Shown here: in pieces, positions 1-7,771 of the stretch
Layout of the letters: every line of letters starts with the position of its first letter
Position numbering within the stretch: the stretch's first letter is position 1
Assembly: GCA_036260255.1 (NCBI GenBank)
Contig: DATAAF010000018.1
Coordinates: forward strand, 1-21,514
Origin: DASZJY01 sp036260255
Lineage (GTDB): Bacteria; Actinomycetota; Acidimicrobiia; Acidimicrobiales; AC-14
DNA length: 21,514 nt
Reading direction: 5' to 3'
Program-made: the position numbers and the translations under genes
Notes under the pieces: generated by a model
Told to the model about the DNA's origin: nothing
What the model saw: the letters and a program-made list of their open reading frames with translations, nothing else
Databases searched by the model: none

Positions 1-606
1 GTCGCCCTCGACGTCGGCCACGAGCCCGGCCGCCTCTCTGCGGTTCGGGGTGGCCAGGCGGGCACCGGGCACGGGCTCGGGCCCCCGCGGATGGGGATCC
101 CACACCACCGGGACGCGAGGGGAGAGGTTGGCCAGGGCACCACGGACCGCGGGGGCGGCGGCCATGCCCCTGCCGTAGTCGGCGACCAGGACGGCAGCGG
201 CGGCGGCCAGGGCGTCGCCCGCCGCGGCGGTCCACCGTCCCGGCGGGGCGGCGTCGTCCCCGCGGTCGAGGCGGACGACCAGGCGGCCGTCGGCCAGGAC
301 GCGCGTCTTCTCGGGCGTCGGCCCGGCCAGCCCGAGGTCGACGACCTCCACCCCCGCATCTTGCAGCAGGCGCCCGACCCGGGCTCCGGCGTCGTCGTCG
401 CCCAGGGCGGTCACCAGCACCACGGCCCGCCCGTCGCCGGCGGCCAGCAGGGCGGCGAGCCCGGCGCCGCCGGGGCGGGTGCGGGGCGAGCCGTCGTCGA
501 GGTCGACCACGGGGACGGGCGCCTCGGGGGAGAGGCGCTCGGCCCGACCGGACAGGTCGCAGTCGAGGAAGGCGTCGCCGACCACGACGAGGGGCCGGGC
601 CGTCAT
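1..606 (-). CDS. hldE: D-glycero-beta-D-manno-heptose-7-phosphate kinase domain (PfkB/RfaE1), 3' end cut by window
   Basis: This is the first 202 residues of a ribokinase/PfkB-family sugar kinase of the RfaE1/HldE-N type. Known members phosphorylate D-glycero-D-manno-heptose 7-phosphate at C1 in the cytoplasm. The N-terminus reads VVVGDAFLDCDLSGRAERLS then PEAPVPVV, the pattern of RfaE kinases, followed by RPGGAG for the sugar-binding glycines; near the cut edge is TPNRREA, the conserved TPN motif. The ATP-site GAGD motif would lie beyond base 1, so I cannot tell whether a C-terminal adenylyltransferase domain (full HldE) follows. The ATG at 606-604 overlaps the gmhA stop by 4 bases, so translation is probably coupled. 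It is last of seven genes seen in the operon. A generic PfkB kinase is possible, but the gmhA and gmhB neighbours argue for heptose. The assignment to heptose is inference from motif plus context. Confidence 0.85.
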   Translation of the reverse strand, partial: MTARPLVVVGDAFLDCDLSGRAERLSPEAPVPVVDLDDGSPRTRPGGAGLAALLAAGDGRAVVLVTALGDDDAGARVGRLLQDAGVEVVDLGLAGPTPEKTRVLADGRLVVRLDRGDDAAPPGRWTAAAGDALAAAAAVLVADYGRGMAAAPAVRGALANLSPRVPVVWDPHPRGPEPVPGARLATPNRREAAGLVADVEGD

Positions 607-1247
607 GACGTGCGTCGTCCTCCGTTGCCGGCCCGTTCGAGGTGGCGGGCGGGCGTGGAAGCGCCGACGGCGACGTCGACGGAGGCGCACAAAAGGTGGA
701 TGACCACCTGGTGCACCTCCTGCACGGTGGCGGTGTCGCCGGCGGGCACCGCCACGTGGTCGTGGCACCGCTGGGTGAGCGGGTTGGGGGCGGGGCCGGT
801 CAGACCCCACGTGGTCATGCCCACGTCGGCGGCGGCGGTGGCGGCGGCCAGCACGTTGGGGCTGCGCCCGGAGGTGCTGAGGGCGACGAGCACGTCGCCC
901 CGCCGCCCGTGGCCCCGCACCTGGCGGGCGAAGGCCTCGGCGAACCCGTAGTCGTTGGCCAGGGCGGTGACGCTCGACGTCTCGGCGTGGAGGGCGATGG
1001 CGCTGAACGGCGCCCGCTCGTCGCGGTAGCGACCGACCAGCTCGCTGGTGAGGTGCTGGGCCTGGGCGGCGCTGCCGCCGTTGCCCACGGCGATGAGCCG
1101 TGCCCCCGTCGAGAGCACGTCGGCCAGGTGACGGCCCCAGGCGTCCACCTTGTCGACGTCGCCGTCGAGGGCGTCGAGGGCCTGTCGGAGCGCGGCGAGG
1201 TGGCTCCGCCCGGTGAGCAGGGCGCCCTTCGGGTGCCCGCCCTTCAT
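603..1247 (-). CDS. gmhA: phosphoheptose (sedoheptulose 7-phosphate) isomerase, SIS domain
   Basis: A 214-residue SIS-fold isomerase, the usual length for GmhA, which converts sedoheptulose 7-phosphate to D-glycero-D-manno-heptose 7-phosphate. The SIS phosphate loops are visible as GNGGSA (residues 55-60) and STSGRSPN (124-131). The metal and catalytic set H65, E69, Q176 and H184 has the same internal spacing as the set I recall for E. coli GmhA (H61, E65, Q172, H180), which separates it from generic SIS proteins. The ATG at 1247 is chosen because it makes an ATGA overlap with the upstream glycosyltransferase stop; the reading frame stays open upstream, but that stretch lies inside the glycosyltransferase gene. 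The C-terminal tail after about residue 195 is short and basic. It supplies the substrate of the kinase encoded next in the operon. Confidence 0.93.
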   Translation of the reverse strand: MKGGHPKGALLTGRSHLAALRQALDALDGDVDKVDAWGRHLADVLSTGARLIAVGNGGSAAQAQHLTSELVGRYRDERAPFSAIALHAETSSVTALANDYGFAEAFARQVRGHGRRGDVLVALSTSGRSPNVLAAATAAADVGMTTWGLTGPAPNPLTQRCHDHVAVPAGDTATVQEVHQVVIHLLCASVDVAVGASTPARHLERAGNGGRRTS

Positions 1248-2461
1248 CGCCGTCCTCGCATCGACGCCGCGAGGGCGGGCGACGTGACCTCCCGGTAGAC
1301 GGCCATCGTCGCCCGGGCCACGTGGTCCCAGCCGTAGCGGGCCCGGGCCCGCTGCGCCCCGGCCTGCCCGAGACGGCGGCGGAGGCCGTCGTCGTCGAAG
1401 AGCCGGTTCAGGGCGGCGGCAAGGGCGTCGGGGCGACGAGGCGGCACGTGCACCCCCGTGGCCCCGTCCACGACGGTGTCGCACAGCCCGCCCACGGCCG
1501 ACGCCACGACCGGAACCCCGCAGGCCATGGCCTCCACCGCGACCAGGCCGAACGGCTCGTACCAGGGGACGCAGGCCACGGCGTCGGCCGAGCGCAGCAG
1601 GGCGGGGAGCTCGTCGCGGCCGACCCGCCCCCGCAGCGACACCCGCTCGGCCACCCCCGCCCGGCGGGCGAGCGACAGCAGCCGGCGGGCCTCGGGGTCG
1701 GCGCCGAGCTCGGCCGCCGGCGGCCCGCCCGCCACGACCAGCTCGGCGTCGGGGACGCGGACCAGGGCCTCGACGACGTCCGCCGTCCCCTTGCGCTCGA
1801 CCAGCCGCCCGACCACGACGACGCGCCGGGTGCCGGGGACGCGGGGCTCGCGCCGGCCGTCGGGGCGGAAGCGGTCGAGGTCGACGCCGCACGGCACGAC
1901 CGACACCCGGTGGGGGTCGGCGCCCATGCGGGCCAGCTCGAACACCTCCTCGGACGAGGTGGCGATCACCCGCTGGACCTGGTGCACGAGGTCGGCCTCC
2001 ACCGAGACGCGCTCGGGCGGGCTGGTGTCGGCCTCCCCCTGGTGGCGGCGCTTGACCACGCCCAGGGCGTGGAACGTCTGCACGACCGGCACGGCCGGGA
2101 GCAGGCCGGCGGCGACGGCCGCCTTGCCCGACATCCAGAAGTGGGCGTGGGCCACGTGGGGCCGCTGCGCCGTCCAGCGGCGGACGAGCTCGCGGGCGAA
2201 CTCGTCCATGTAGGGGAGGAGCTCGTCCTTGGGCACCGGGTGGGGCGGCCCGGCCGAGACGTGCTCGACGGCGACGCCCGGGCTGACCGCGACGCGCGCC
2301 GGGGCGCCGGGGTCGTCGCGGCGGGTGTAGACGACGACGTCGGCGCCCTGGCGGGCCAGGGCCTCGGCGAGGGCGGCCACGTGCACGTTCTGGCCGCCGG
2401 CGTCGACGCCGCCCAGGGTGGCGAGCGGGCTGGCGTGCTCGGAGACGAGGGCGATCCTCAC
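1244..2461 (-). CDS. GT4-family glycosyltransferase (GT-B fold)
   Basis: A 405-residue retaining glycosyltransferase of the GT4 type. The N-terminal Rossmann half opens RIALVSEHASPLATLGGVDA and continues GGQNVHV, the glycine-rich acceptor-side loop typical of GT4 enzymes. The C-terminal nucleotide-sugar half has VVVVGRLVERKG and the EX7E motif in EPFGLVAVEAMACGVPVVAS. No signal peptide or membrane helix is seen, so it should act at the inner face of the membrane. The start is GTG at 2461, overlapping the upstream stop as GTGA; it gives a normal GT4 length and places the beta strand at residue 2. The donor and acceptor cannot be read from sequence. The operon suggests it adds a sugar to a heptose-containing carbamoylated glycan. 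The family call is secure; the substrate is unknown. Confidence 0.92.
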   Translation of the reverse strand: MRIALVSEHASPLATLGGVDAGGQNVHVAALAEALARQGADVVVYTRRDDPGAPARVAVSPGVAVEHVSAGPPHPVPKDELLPYMDEFARELVRRWTAQRPHVAHAHFWMSGKAAVAAGLLPAVPVVQTFHALGVVKRRHQGEADTSPPERVSVEADLVHQVQRVIATSSEEVFELARMGADPHRVSVVPCGVDLDRFRPDGRREPRVPGTRRVVVVGRLVERKGTADVVEALVRVPDAELVVAGGPPAAELGADPEARRLLSLARRAGVAERVSLRGRVGRDELPALLRSADAVACVPWYEPFGLVAVEAMACGVPVVASAVGGLCDTVVDGATGVHVPPRRPDALAAALNRLFDDDGLRRRLGQAGAQRARARYGWDHVARATMAVYREVTSPALAASMRGRR

Positions 2462-3405
2462 CGGCGTGCCTCCGCCACCTCGGCGAGCAGCGTGTCCCAG
2501 TCGGCGAGGAAGCGGGCCAGGCCGTAGCGGGCCAGGGCGGCCTCTCGTGCTGCCTTGCCCATGACGCGCGCCTCCTCGGGATCGGCGACCAGCCGGCGCA
2601 GGGCGGCGTCGGCCACGTCGAGGCGGTTGGTGACCACTCCGGCCTCGGGGGGGACGGCCTCGGGGACCTCGGTGGTGGCCAGGGCGACGACCGGCATGCC
2701 CACGTGCATGGCCTCGAGGAGCGAGAGGCCGAGCGACGTCCAGCGGACGGGATGGAGGTACACCCGGCGGCGGGCCATCTCCTCGTGCAACCGGCGCTGG
2801 GGCAGGTCCTCGGTGCCGCCGACGGCCCCGGCTCCCATCCCGAAGATGTCGAGGGGCACGGCTGCCCAGAAGCGGGGGAGGAGGTCGGTCCCGGTGACCC
2901 TTCCCCGGCGGACCGGCTCGTTGACCACGACCGCGGCCCTTGGCAGCTCCCCCGTGTAGCGGTGCCCGGGGTCCACGACGCCGTGCTCGATCACGCGGGT
3001 GGCCGTGCTCCCGGTGTCCCAGAAGAGGGCGTTGAAGTGGGTGACGTGGACGACGGTGAGGTCGGGCCGGTCGGCGGCCGGGTGGCGCATGTCGTTGATC
3101 GGGCCCTCGGGCGAGCTGTGCTCGAGGTACACGGCAGGGACGTCCCGCCCGGGCTGCCGCCCGCCCAGCCACTCCTCGGCCAGCCCGGCCAGCTCGTGGG
3201 GGCGCTGGAGGACGACGACGTCGACCTCCGCCTCGGCCGCCTCCGCGGGGGTCACCTCGACCACCGACACCGGCCAGTCCCAGGTCCGGGCCCGGCCCAG
3301 CCCGTCGGGCCCCCGGTCGGGCGTGACGGGGACGAGGTAGCGGTGCGGCCCCTGGACGAACGCCGTCGTCCACGACCCGTGCACGTGCCAGAGCAGGACG
3401 TTCAC
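2458..3405 (-). CDS. GT4-like glycosyltransferase, short
   Basis: A 315-residue GT-B type glycosyltransferase that opens with NVLLWHVHGSWTTAFVQG. The N-terminal half is divergent. It contains VYLEHSSPEGPINDMRH and TVVHVTHFNALFWDTG, and the C-terminal half carries GLSLLEAMHVGMPVVALAT followed by a DVADAALRRLVADPEEARVMG helix region. The second Glu of the GT4 EX7E motif (LLEAM) is present, while the position of the first Glu is occupied by Ser, a variation also known in active GT4 enzymes. The GTG at 3405 is preferred: it overlaps the upstream stop as GTGA, and the in-frame extension beyond it is Arg-rich shadow sequence inside the neighbouring gene. It is shorter than the other GT4 gene in this operon. 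Sugar donor and acceptor are unknown; the glycosyltransferase call rests on motif and context. Confidence 0.85.
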   Translation of the reverse strand: MNVLLWHVHGSWTTAFVQGPHRYLVPVTPDRGPDGLGRARTWDWPVSVVEVTPAEAAEAEVDVVVLQRPHELAGLAEEWLGGRQPGRDVPAVYLEHSSPEGPINDMRHPAADRPDLTVVHVTHFNALFWDTGSTATRVIEHGVVDPGHRYTGELPRAAVVVNEPVRRGRVTGTDLLPRFWAAVPLDIFGMGAGAVGGTEDLPQRRLHEEMARRRVYLHPVRWTSLGLSLLEAMHVGMPVVALATTEVPEAVPPEAGVVTNRLDVADAALRRLVADPEEARVMGKAAREAALARYGLARFLADWDTLLAEVAEARR

Positions 3406-4484
3406 GACGCCCTCCGGCCGACCGGCCGGCGGAGCGGGGCCAGCTCGTCGACCGCGGCGACGACGTCGGCCACGGTGACGGCGCCGAGGCACGGATGGCC
3501 GGGGATCGGGCAGGCGCGGGCCCGGCAGCCGGCGCAGCCGATGTCCTGGTGACCGAGCAGGCGGCAGGGGACGGACCAGGGCCGCCAGCGGGCGGCGGGC
3601 ACGGTCGGCGCGAACAGAGAGACGACGGGCGTGCCCACGGCGGCGGCCAGGTGGGCGGGCCCGGTGTTGGCGACGACCACCGCGTCGGCCCCGGCGAGGA
3701 CCACGGCCAGGGTGGCCAGGTCGGTGGCGCCTCCGAGGTCGGCGACCTCGCCGGGGCCGGCGGGGGCTCGGCGCCCGGCTCCGGCGCCGGCTCGGGCGCC
3801 GGCCACCAGAGCGGTCAGCGACTCCTCGCCGGGGCCGCCGGTGACGACCACCTTGCGGCCCTGCTCGGCGAGGGCCCGCACGAGGGCGGCGTGGCTTTCG
3901 GGGGCCCAGGCGCGGGCCGGCACCGACGCTCCGGGGTGGACGGTCACATAGGGGCCGTCGCCGGCCGGGTTGGGGCGGCGCAGGACGTCGTCCCGCACGG
4001 CGAGGGTTCCGTCGTCGTCGGGCGGAAGGCGGTAGCCGAGGGCGCCGACGAGCGACAGCGACCGCTGCACCTCGTGGGGGTCGCCCTCGAGCCGGTGGCG
4101 GACGTCGAGCAGCGAGCCGGGATAGTCCTCGCAGGTCGCCGCCACCTGGGGCACGCCGGCCATGCGCAAGAGCAGCGCCAGGGGCAGTGGGCTCTGGTGG
4201 AAGGACGTGAGGATCACGGCCTGGTCGATGCCCCTGCCGGCCAGGTCGGCGACGAGGGCGAGGGTCGCGTCGGCGTCGAGAGGGTCGGGTTCGGGGTCGA
4301 TCCAGGCGGCGGTGTGCTCGACGATGTCGTCGACGCCCGGCAGGAGCTCGGCCGCCGCCCGCCCGCGCCGCCCGCAGAGGAACGTCACCCGGTCGGCCTG
4401 GTGGGCGACGGCGCGGACCGCCGGGCCGGCCAGCAGCACGTCGCCCGCGCTGTCGAGGCGGGCGATGAGGACGCGGCGCCTCAT
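3402..4484 (-). CDS. GT9-family (heptosyltransferase-like) glycosyltransferase
   Basis: A 360-residue GT9 enzyme. GT9 members such as WaaF/WaaC transfer ADP-activated heptose. The N-terminus has the family signature RVLIARLDSAGDVLLAGPAV. The C-terminal half has VTVHPGASVPARAWAP, VVVTGGPGEE and the nucleotide-sugar site ANTGPAHLAAAVGTPVVSLF with APTVPAARW after it. Near the end is a cysteine-rich stretch, CAGCRARACPIPGHPC, also seen in many GT9 proteins. There is a low-complexity Ala/Gly insert (AGARAGAGAGRR) around the middle of the C-terminal half. The ATG at 4484 overlaps the upstream stop as ATGA. As heptose synthesis genes lie in the same operon, heptose is the likely donor sugar, but this is inference; the acceptor in an organism presumed to lack lipopolysaccharide is unknown. 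Confidence 0.92.
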   Translation of the reverse strand: MRRRVLIARLDSAGDVLLAGPAVRAVAHQADRVTFLCGRRGRAAAELLPGVDDIVEHTAAWIDPEPDPLDADATLALVADLAGRGIDQAVILTSFHQSPLPLALLLRMAGVPQVAATCEDYPGSLLDVRHRLEGDPHEVQRSLSLVGALGYRLPPDDDGTLAVRDDVLRRPNPAGDGPYVTVHPGASVPARAWAPESHAALVRALAEQGRKVVVTGGPGEESLTALVAGARAGAGAGRRAPAGPGEVADLGGATDLATLAVVLAGADAVVVANTGPAHLAAAVGTPVVSLFAPTVPAARWRPWSVPCRLLGHQDIGCAGCRARACPIPGHPCLGAVTVADVVAAVDELAPLRRPVGRRAS

Positions 4485-5980
4485 CGACGCCCCAACAAGA
4501 GGTCGACGGCGGAGGGCAGGTCCGGGGCCACCTCGGGGGCGGCGGCCACCTCCTCGGGGCGGGTCGCCGGGGTGGGGACCAGCACCCCCCGGGCGCCGGC
4601 CGCCCGCGCCGCCTCGATGTCGGCGCCGATGTCGCCGATCACCGCGCAGCGCTGCGGGGGAACGCCGAGGGCCGACGCCGCCGCCTCGACCAGCCCGGCG
4701 GCGGGCTTGCGGCAGGCGCAGCCGTCGTCGGGCCCGTGGGGGCACACCAGCCACGGGCCTAGGGGGCCGAGCAGCTCCTCCACCCGCCGGTTGACGGCGT
4801 CGACCTGCTCGGGCGTCAGCAGCCCGCGGGCGATGCCGCTCTGGTTCGAGACGACGGCGACCGGCACGCCCGCGTCGCGGAGCCGGTCGAGGGCCAGGCG
4901 GGCCCCCGGCGTGGGCACCACCCGCTCGGGGTCCCCGTTGTAGGGCACGTCGACCACGAGCGTCCCGTCCCGGTCGAGCAGGACGGCGGCCGGCGGGCGC
5001 GGCTTGTTAATCAGCTGCCGGGCTCGGACCTCGCCGGCGAGGCGGTGCCACGTGGCGACCGCGGGCAGCACGGCGCTGGTGGCGGCCATGGTGGCGATCT
5101 CGCCGGCGCTGCGGGGCCCGGGCGCGATGCGGGCCCAGGCCAGCTCGGCCGTGCCGGCCGCCCAGGCGGCCAGCGCGGCGGCGCTCAGACGGGGCCGGCG
5201 GGGGGCGGCGGCCAGCCCGACGAGGCCGGCGGCGGTGACGGCGAGGTGGCGGGCGATGCGGCCGCGCGGGGTGCCGGCCGCCTCGTGCCACCGGCGGCCG
5301 TGCAGCCGGCGCATCAGGGCGTCGTCGGCGTTCCCCGCCTGGAGGCGGACGCTCACCCACGGCGACGCCGGGCGTACGGGGTGGCTCGTCGTGCGGGCGC
5401 CCACCGCCAGGCGCCACCCGGCGGCGGTGACCCGGAGGGCCAGATCGGCGTCCTCCCGGAAGGCGCGGGGGAAGCGCTCGTCGAACCCGCCGAGGGCGGC
5501 GAGGACCGCACGCCGGTAGGCCATGTCGGCGGTGGCCCAGCGGGCCGTCCCCAGCCCGGCCACGTTGCGCTCCCAGTCGGTGGGGCGCCGGTCGGGGGGA
5601 AGGGGCACCCGCAGCCGGCCCTGGACGCCGGCCGCCCCGGGCTCGGCGACGGCCAGGTCGGCGACCAGGCGCTCCGGCCAGTCGGGGTCGGGGACGACAT
5701 CGTCGTCGAGAAAGGCGACCCACGTGGCCCGGGCCGCCTGCCAGCCGGCGTTGCGGGCGGCCGCCGGCCCCGCGCCCGGGCCCGCCACCACGTGGACGGG
5801 CGCGCCCATCCCCGCCGGCGGGCCCTGGGGGAGGAGGGGCCCGTCGGGCCGCCGTCGGTCGTCCACCAACAGGATGCGATCGGGCGCAGGTCCTCTGCCG
5901 CGCGCCAGCGCGACGAGCAGGTCCCCGAGCGACGGGCGCCCCACGGTGGGCACCACGACGTCGTACGGCACCCCCGTCAC
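4481..5980 (-). CDS. fusion: GT2 glycosyltransferase + D,D-heptose 1,7-bisphosphate phosphatase (GmhB-like HAD)
   Basis: A 499-residue two-domain protein. Residues about 4-220 are a GT-A/GT2 transferase: DVVVPTVGRPS at the N-terminus, ILLVDD, GPAAARNAGWQAARATWVAF, then the metal-binding acidic triplet D92-D94, and later an EDADLALRV segment. Residues about 220-325 are helical and Ala-rich with possible membrane-associated segments. Residues about 330-499 are a HAD-IIIA phosphatase: LLDRDGTL with nucleophile D336 and acid/base D338, VVSNQSGIARG, the zinc-loop pattern CPHGPDDGCACRKP and VIGDIGADIEAA, all GmhB hallmarks. GmhB removes the C7 phosphate of heptose 1,7-bisphosphate. The GTG at 5980 overlaps the upstream stop as GTGA. 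The fusion joins heptose activation with sugar transfer in one chain. The domain calls are firm; the substrate of the GT2 part is unknown. Confidence 0.93.
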   Translation of the reverse strand: MTGVPYDVVVPTVGRPSLGDLLVALARGRGPAPDRILLVDDRRRPDGPLLPQGPPAGMGAPVHVVAGPGAGPAAARNAGWQAARATWVAFLDDDVVPDPDWPERLVADLAVAEPGAAGVQGRLRVPLPPDRRPTDWERNVAGLGTARWATADMAYRRAVLAALGGFDERFPRAFREDADLALRVTAAGWRLAVGARTTSHPVRPASPWVSVRLQAGNADDALMRRLHGRRWHEAAGTPRGRIARHLAVTAAGLVGLAAAPRRPRLSAAALAAWAAGTAELAWARIAPGPRSAGEIATMAATSAVLPAVATWHRLAGEVRARQLINKPRPPAAVLLDRDGTLVVDVPYNGDPERVVPTPGARLALDRLRDAGVPVAVVSNQSGIARGLLTPEQVDAVNRRVEELLGPLGPWLVCPHGPDDGCACRKPAAGLVEAAASALGVPPQRCAVIGDIGADIEAARAAGARGVLVPTPATRPEEVAAAPEVAPDLPSAVDLLLGRR

Positions 5981-7602
5981 CGGTTCCTCCGCACGAGGAA
6001 CGGCCCCATGGCCAGCACGTCGACGGGGGCAGAGCCGAAGCACTCGAGGGCGTCGCCGGGGTCGTCGACCATGGGGCGGCCGGCGGTGTTGAGGCTGGTG
6101 TTGACGAGGACGGGGACACCGGTGCGCCGGGCGAAGGCGTCGAGCAGGGCGGCCACGAGCGGCTCCTGGCGGCGGTCGACGGTCTGGGCCCGGGCGGTGC
6201 CGTCCACGTGGGTGACGGACGGCAGCTGGTCGCGCCACTCCGGCCGTACCCGGTGGACGAACAGCATGTACGGGCTGGGGACCACGCCCTCGAAGATCTC
6301 GGAGGCCCGCTCGAGCGACACCATCGGCGCCACCGGCCGGAACTGCTCGCGGCCCTTGACGTCGTTCAGGCGGGAGAGGTTCTCCACCCGCCGGGGGTCG
6401 GCGAGCAGGCTGCGGTGGCCGAGGGCCCGGGGCCCGTACTCGCTGCGGCCCTGGAACCAGGCGACGATGCCGTTCGACGCGAGGACCTCGGCCACCGCCT
6501 CGGCCAGGTCGGGGGGCCGCTCGTAGCGAAGGTCGGCGGTGGTGAGCCACGCCTCGAGCTCGTCGTCGGTCCACGAGCGCCCCAGGTCGGCACCGGCCAT
6601 GGGCCGGGGGTCGTCGCCCAGGACGTGGGCGACGTGCAGCGCCGCGCCCAGGGCGGTGCCGGCGTCGCCCGCGGCGGGCTGCGCCCACAGGTGCTCGAAC
6701 GGGCCCTCGGCGGCGAGGCGGGCGTTGGCGACGCAGTTCAGGGCCACCCCCCCGGCCAGGGTGAGGTGGCGTTCACCGGTGCGGGCGTGCAGCCACCCGG
6801 CCAGGTCGAGCAGCACCTCCTCCAGGCGGACCTGGACGCTCGACGCCAGGTCGGCGTGGTCCTCGTCGACCTGCTCCCCCTTGCCGCGGCGCTTCACGAA
6901 CGCGCTGAGGTCGAGGGGCTCGATCTCGAACCCGCCGGTGCCGGTGGGCCGGACGGCCCGCCGCAGCTCCTCGAGGAACCGGGGGCGGCCGTAGGCCGCC
7001 AGCGCCATGACCTTGTACTCGTCGGACGACCGCCGGAAGCCCAGGTGCTCGGTGACCTCCTCGTACAGCAGGCCGAGGGAGTGGGGGAGGCGCTGGGCGT
7101 GCAGCACCTCGAGCTCGCCACCGTCCGAGCGCCCGGCCAGGTGCGACGCCACCTCGCCCCGCCCGTCGAGGACCAGCACCGCCGACGACGGGAACGGCGC
7201 GGCCAGGTGGGCGGAGGCGGCGTGGGCGACGTGGTGGGGGACGAAGCGCACGCAGCCGGGGTCGAGCCCGGGCAGGGCCGACTGGAGGAATCCGGGCGCC
7301 TCCCGGGCGTAGAGGGTCCGCAGGCCCTCCCAGCCGTCGACGGTGATGTCGTCGGGATCGGGCAGGAGCCGGGGGTCGTAGGAGTAGGCGACGGCGTCGA
7401 CGTCCTCGGGCCTGAGCCCCGCCTCGGCCAGGCACCACGCCGCCGACTGCTGCGGCACCTCCCACGCCGAGAACGGCACCGCCTCCTTGCCGTGCTTCCG
7501 CCGGCTGAAGCGCTCCTCCTCGGCCGCCGCGACGGTCTCGCCGTCGAGGACGACGGCGGCCGCCGGGTCGTGGAATATGGCGTTGACGCCGAGGACGCGC
7601 AC
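5977..7602 (-). CDS. NodU/CmcH/TobZ-family O-carbamoyltransferase
   Basis: A 541-residue carbamoyltransferase, close to the usual length. Family members make carbamoyl-adenylate from carbamoyl phosphate and ATP and place the carbamoyl group on a hydroxyl of a sugar or antibiotic. The N-terminal Kae1-like domain starts RVLGVNAIFHDPAAAVVLDG and has the iron-site histidines in PHHVAHAASA (H123, H124, H127). LTLAGGVALNCVANARL marks the nucleotide site. The C-terminal YrdC-like part has WFQGRSEYGPRALGHRSLLA and VLVNTSLNTAGRPMVDDPGD. The GTG at 7602 is preceded by a good ribosome site, GTGAGGAGCGGAC. It is the first gene of the operon. Context suggests it carbamoylates a heptose or another sugar in the glycan made by the downstream genes; the exact acceptor is inference. 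Confidence 0.95.
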   Translation of the reverse strand: MRVLGVNAIFHDPAAAVVLDGETVAAAEEERFSRRKHGKEAVPFSAWEVPQQSAAWCLAEAGLRPEDVDAVAYSYDPRLLPDPDDITVDGWEGLRTLYAREAPGFLQSALPGLDPGCVRFVPHHVAHAASAHLAAPFPSSAVLVLDGRGEVASHLAGRSDGGELEVLHAQRLPHSLGLLYEEVTEHLGFRRSSDEYKVMALAAYGRPRFLEELRRAVRPTGTGGFEIEPLDLSAFVKRRGKGEQVDEDHADLASSVQVRLEEVLLDLAGWLHARTGERHLTLAGGVALNCVANARLAAEGPFEHLWAQPAAGDAGTALGAALHVAHVLGDDPRPMAGADLGRSWTDDELEAWLTTADLRYERPPDLAEAVAEVLASNGIVAWFQGRSEYGPRALGHRSLLADPRRVENLSRLNDVKGREQFRPVAPMVSLERASEIFEGVVPSPYMLFVHRVRPEWRDQLPSVTHVDGTARAQTVDRRQEPLVAALLDAFARRTGVPVLVNTSLNTAGRPMVDDPGDALECFGSAPVDVLAMGPFLVRRNR

Positions 7603-7692
7603 GTCCGCTCCTCACCTTGGCTAAGCCGCCTCGCCGGCTGCTCGACGAGGGCCCCCGTGCCGCCCGCCGCTGACACGCGAACCGTTTGCCGA

Positions 7693-7717
7693 CTACCCGT
7701 TTCGGGGAGAAGTTAAC
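7693..7717 (-). promoter_or_regulatory. candidate alternative-sigma promoter of the heptose operon
   Basis: Reading the minus strand, GTTA (7717-7714) is followed after 15 bases by GGGTAG (7698-7693), about 90 bases before the carbamoyltransferase start. This resembles the SigB-type pattern GTTT-N14-GGGTAT. The match is partial and no start site is known, so this is only a candidate. Confidence 0.3.
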
Positions 7718-7723
7718 AACCTA

Positions 7724-7737
7724 CAGAGAATTCTCTG
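7724..7737. promoter_or_regulatory. 14-base perfect palindrome between divergent genes (candidate operator)
   Basis: CAGAGAATTCTCTG is a perfect 14-base palindrome in an AT-richer patch between the divergent carbamoyltransferase operon and the next plus-strand gene. It sits one base before a possible ATG at 7739. A dimeric repressor bound here could control both directions. No regulator gene is adjacent, so the binding protein is unknown. Confidence 0.4.
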
Positions 7738-7771
7738 CATGCTATTCGCGGCCCGGCGGGACGGGAACGAC

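Noticed and set aside
1322..2527. A 401-codon plus-strand reading frame (and others at 2704-3552, 3495-4943, 5045-6526, 6208-7716)
   Set aside because: Each is antisense to a gene with clear family motifs; their products are Gly/Arg/Pro/His-rich shadow sequence produced by high GC, without ribosome sites.
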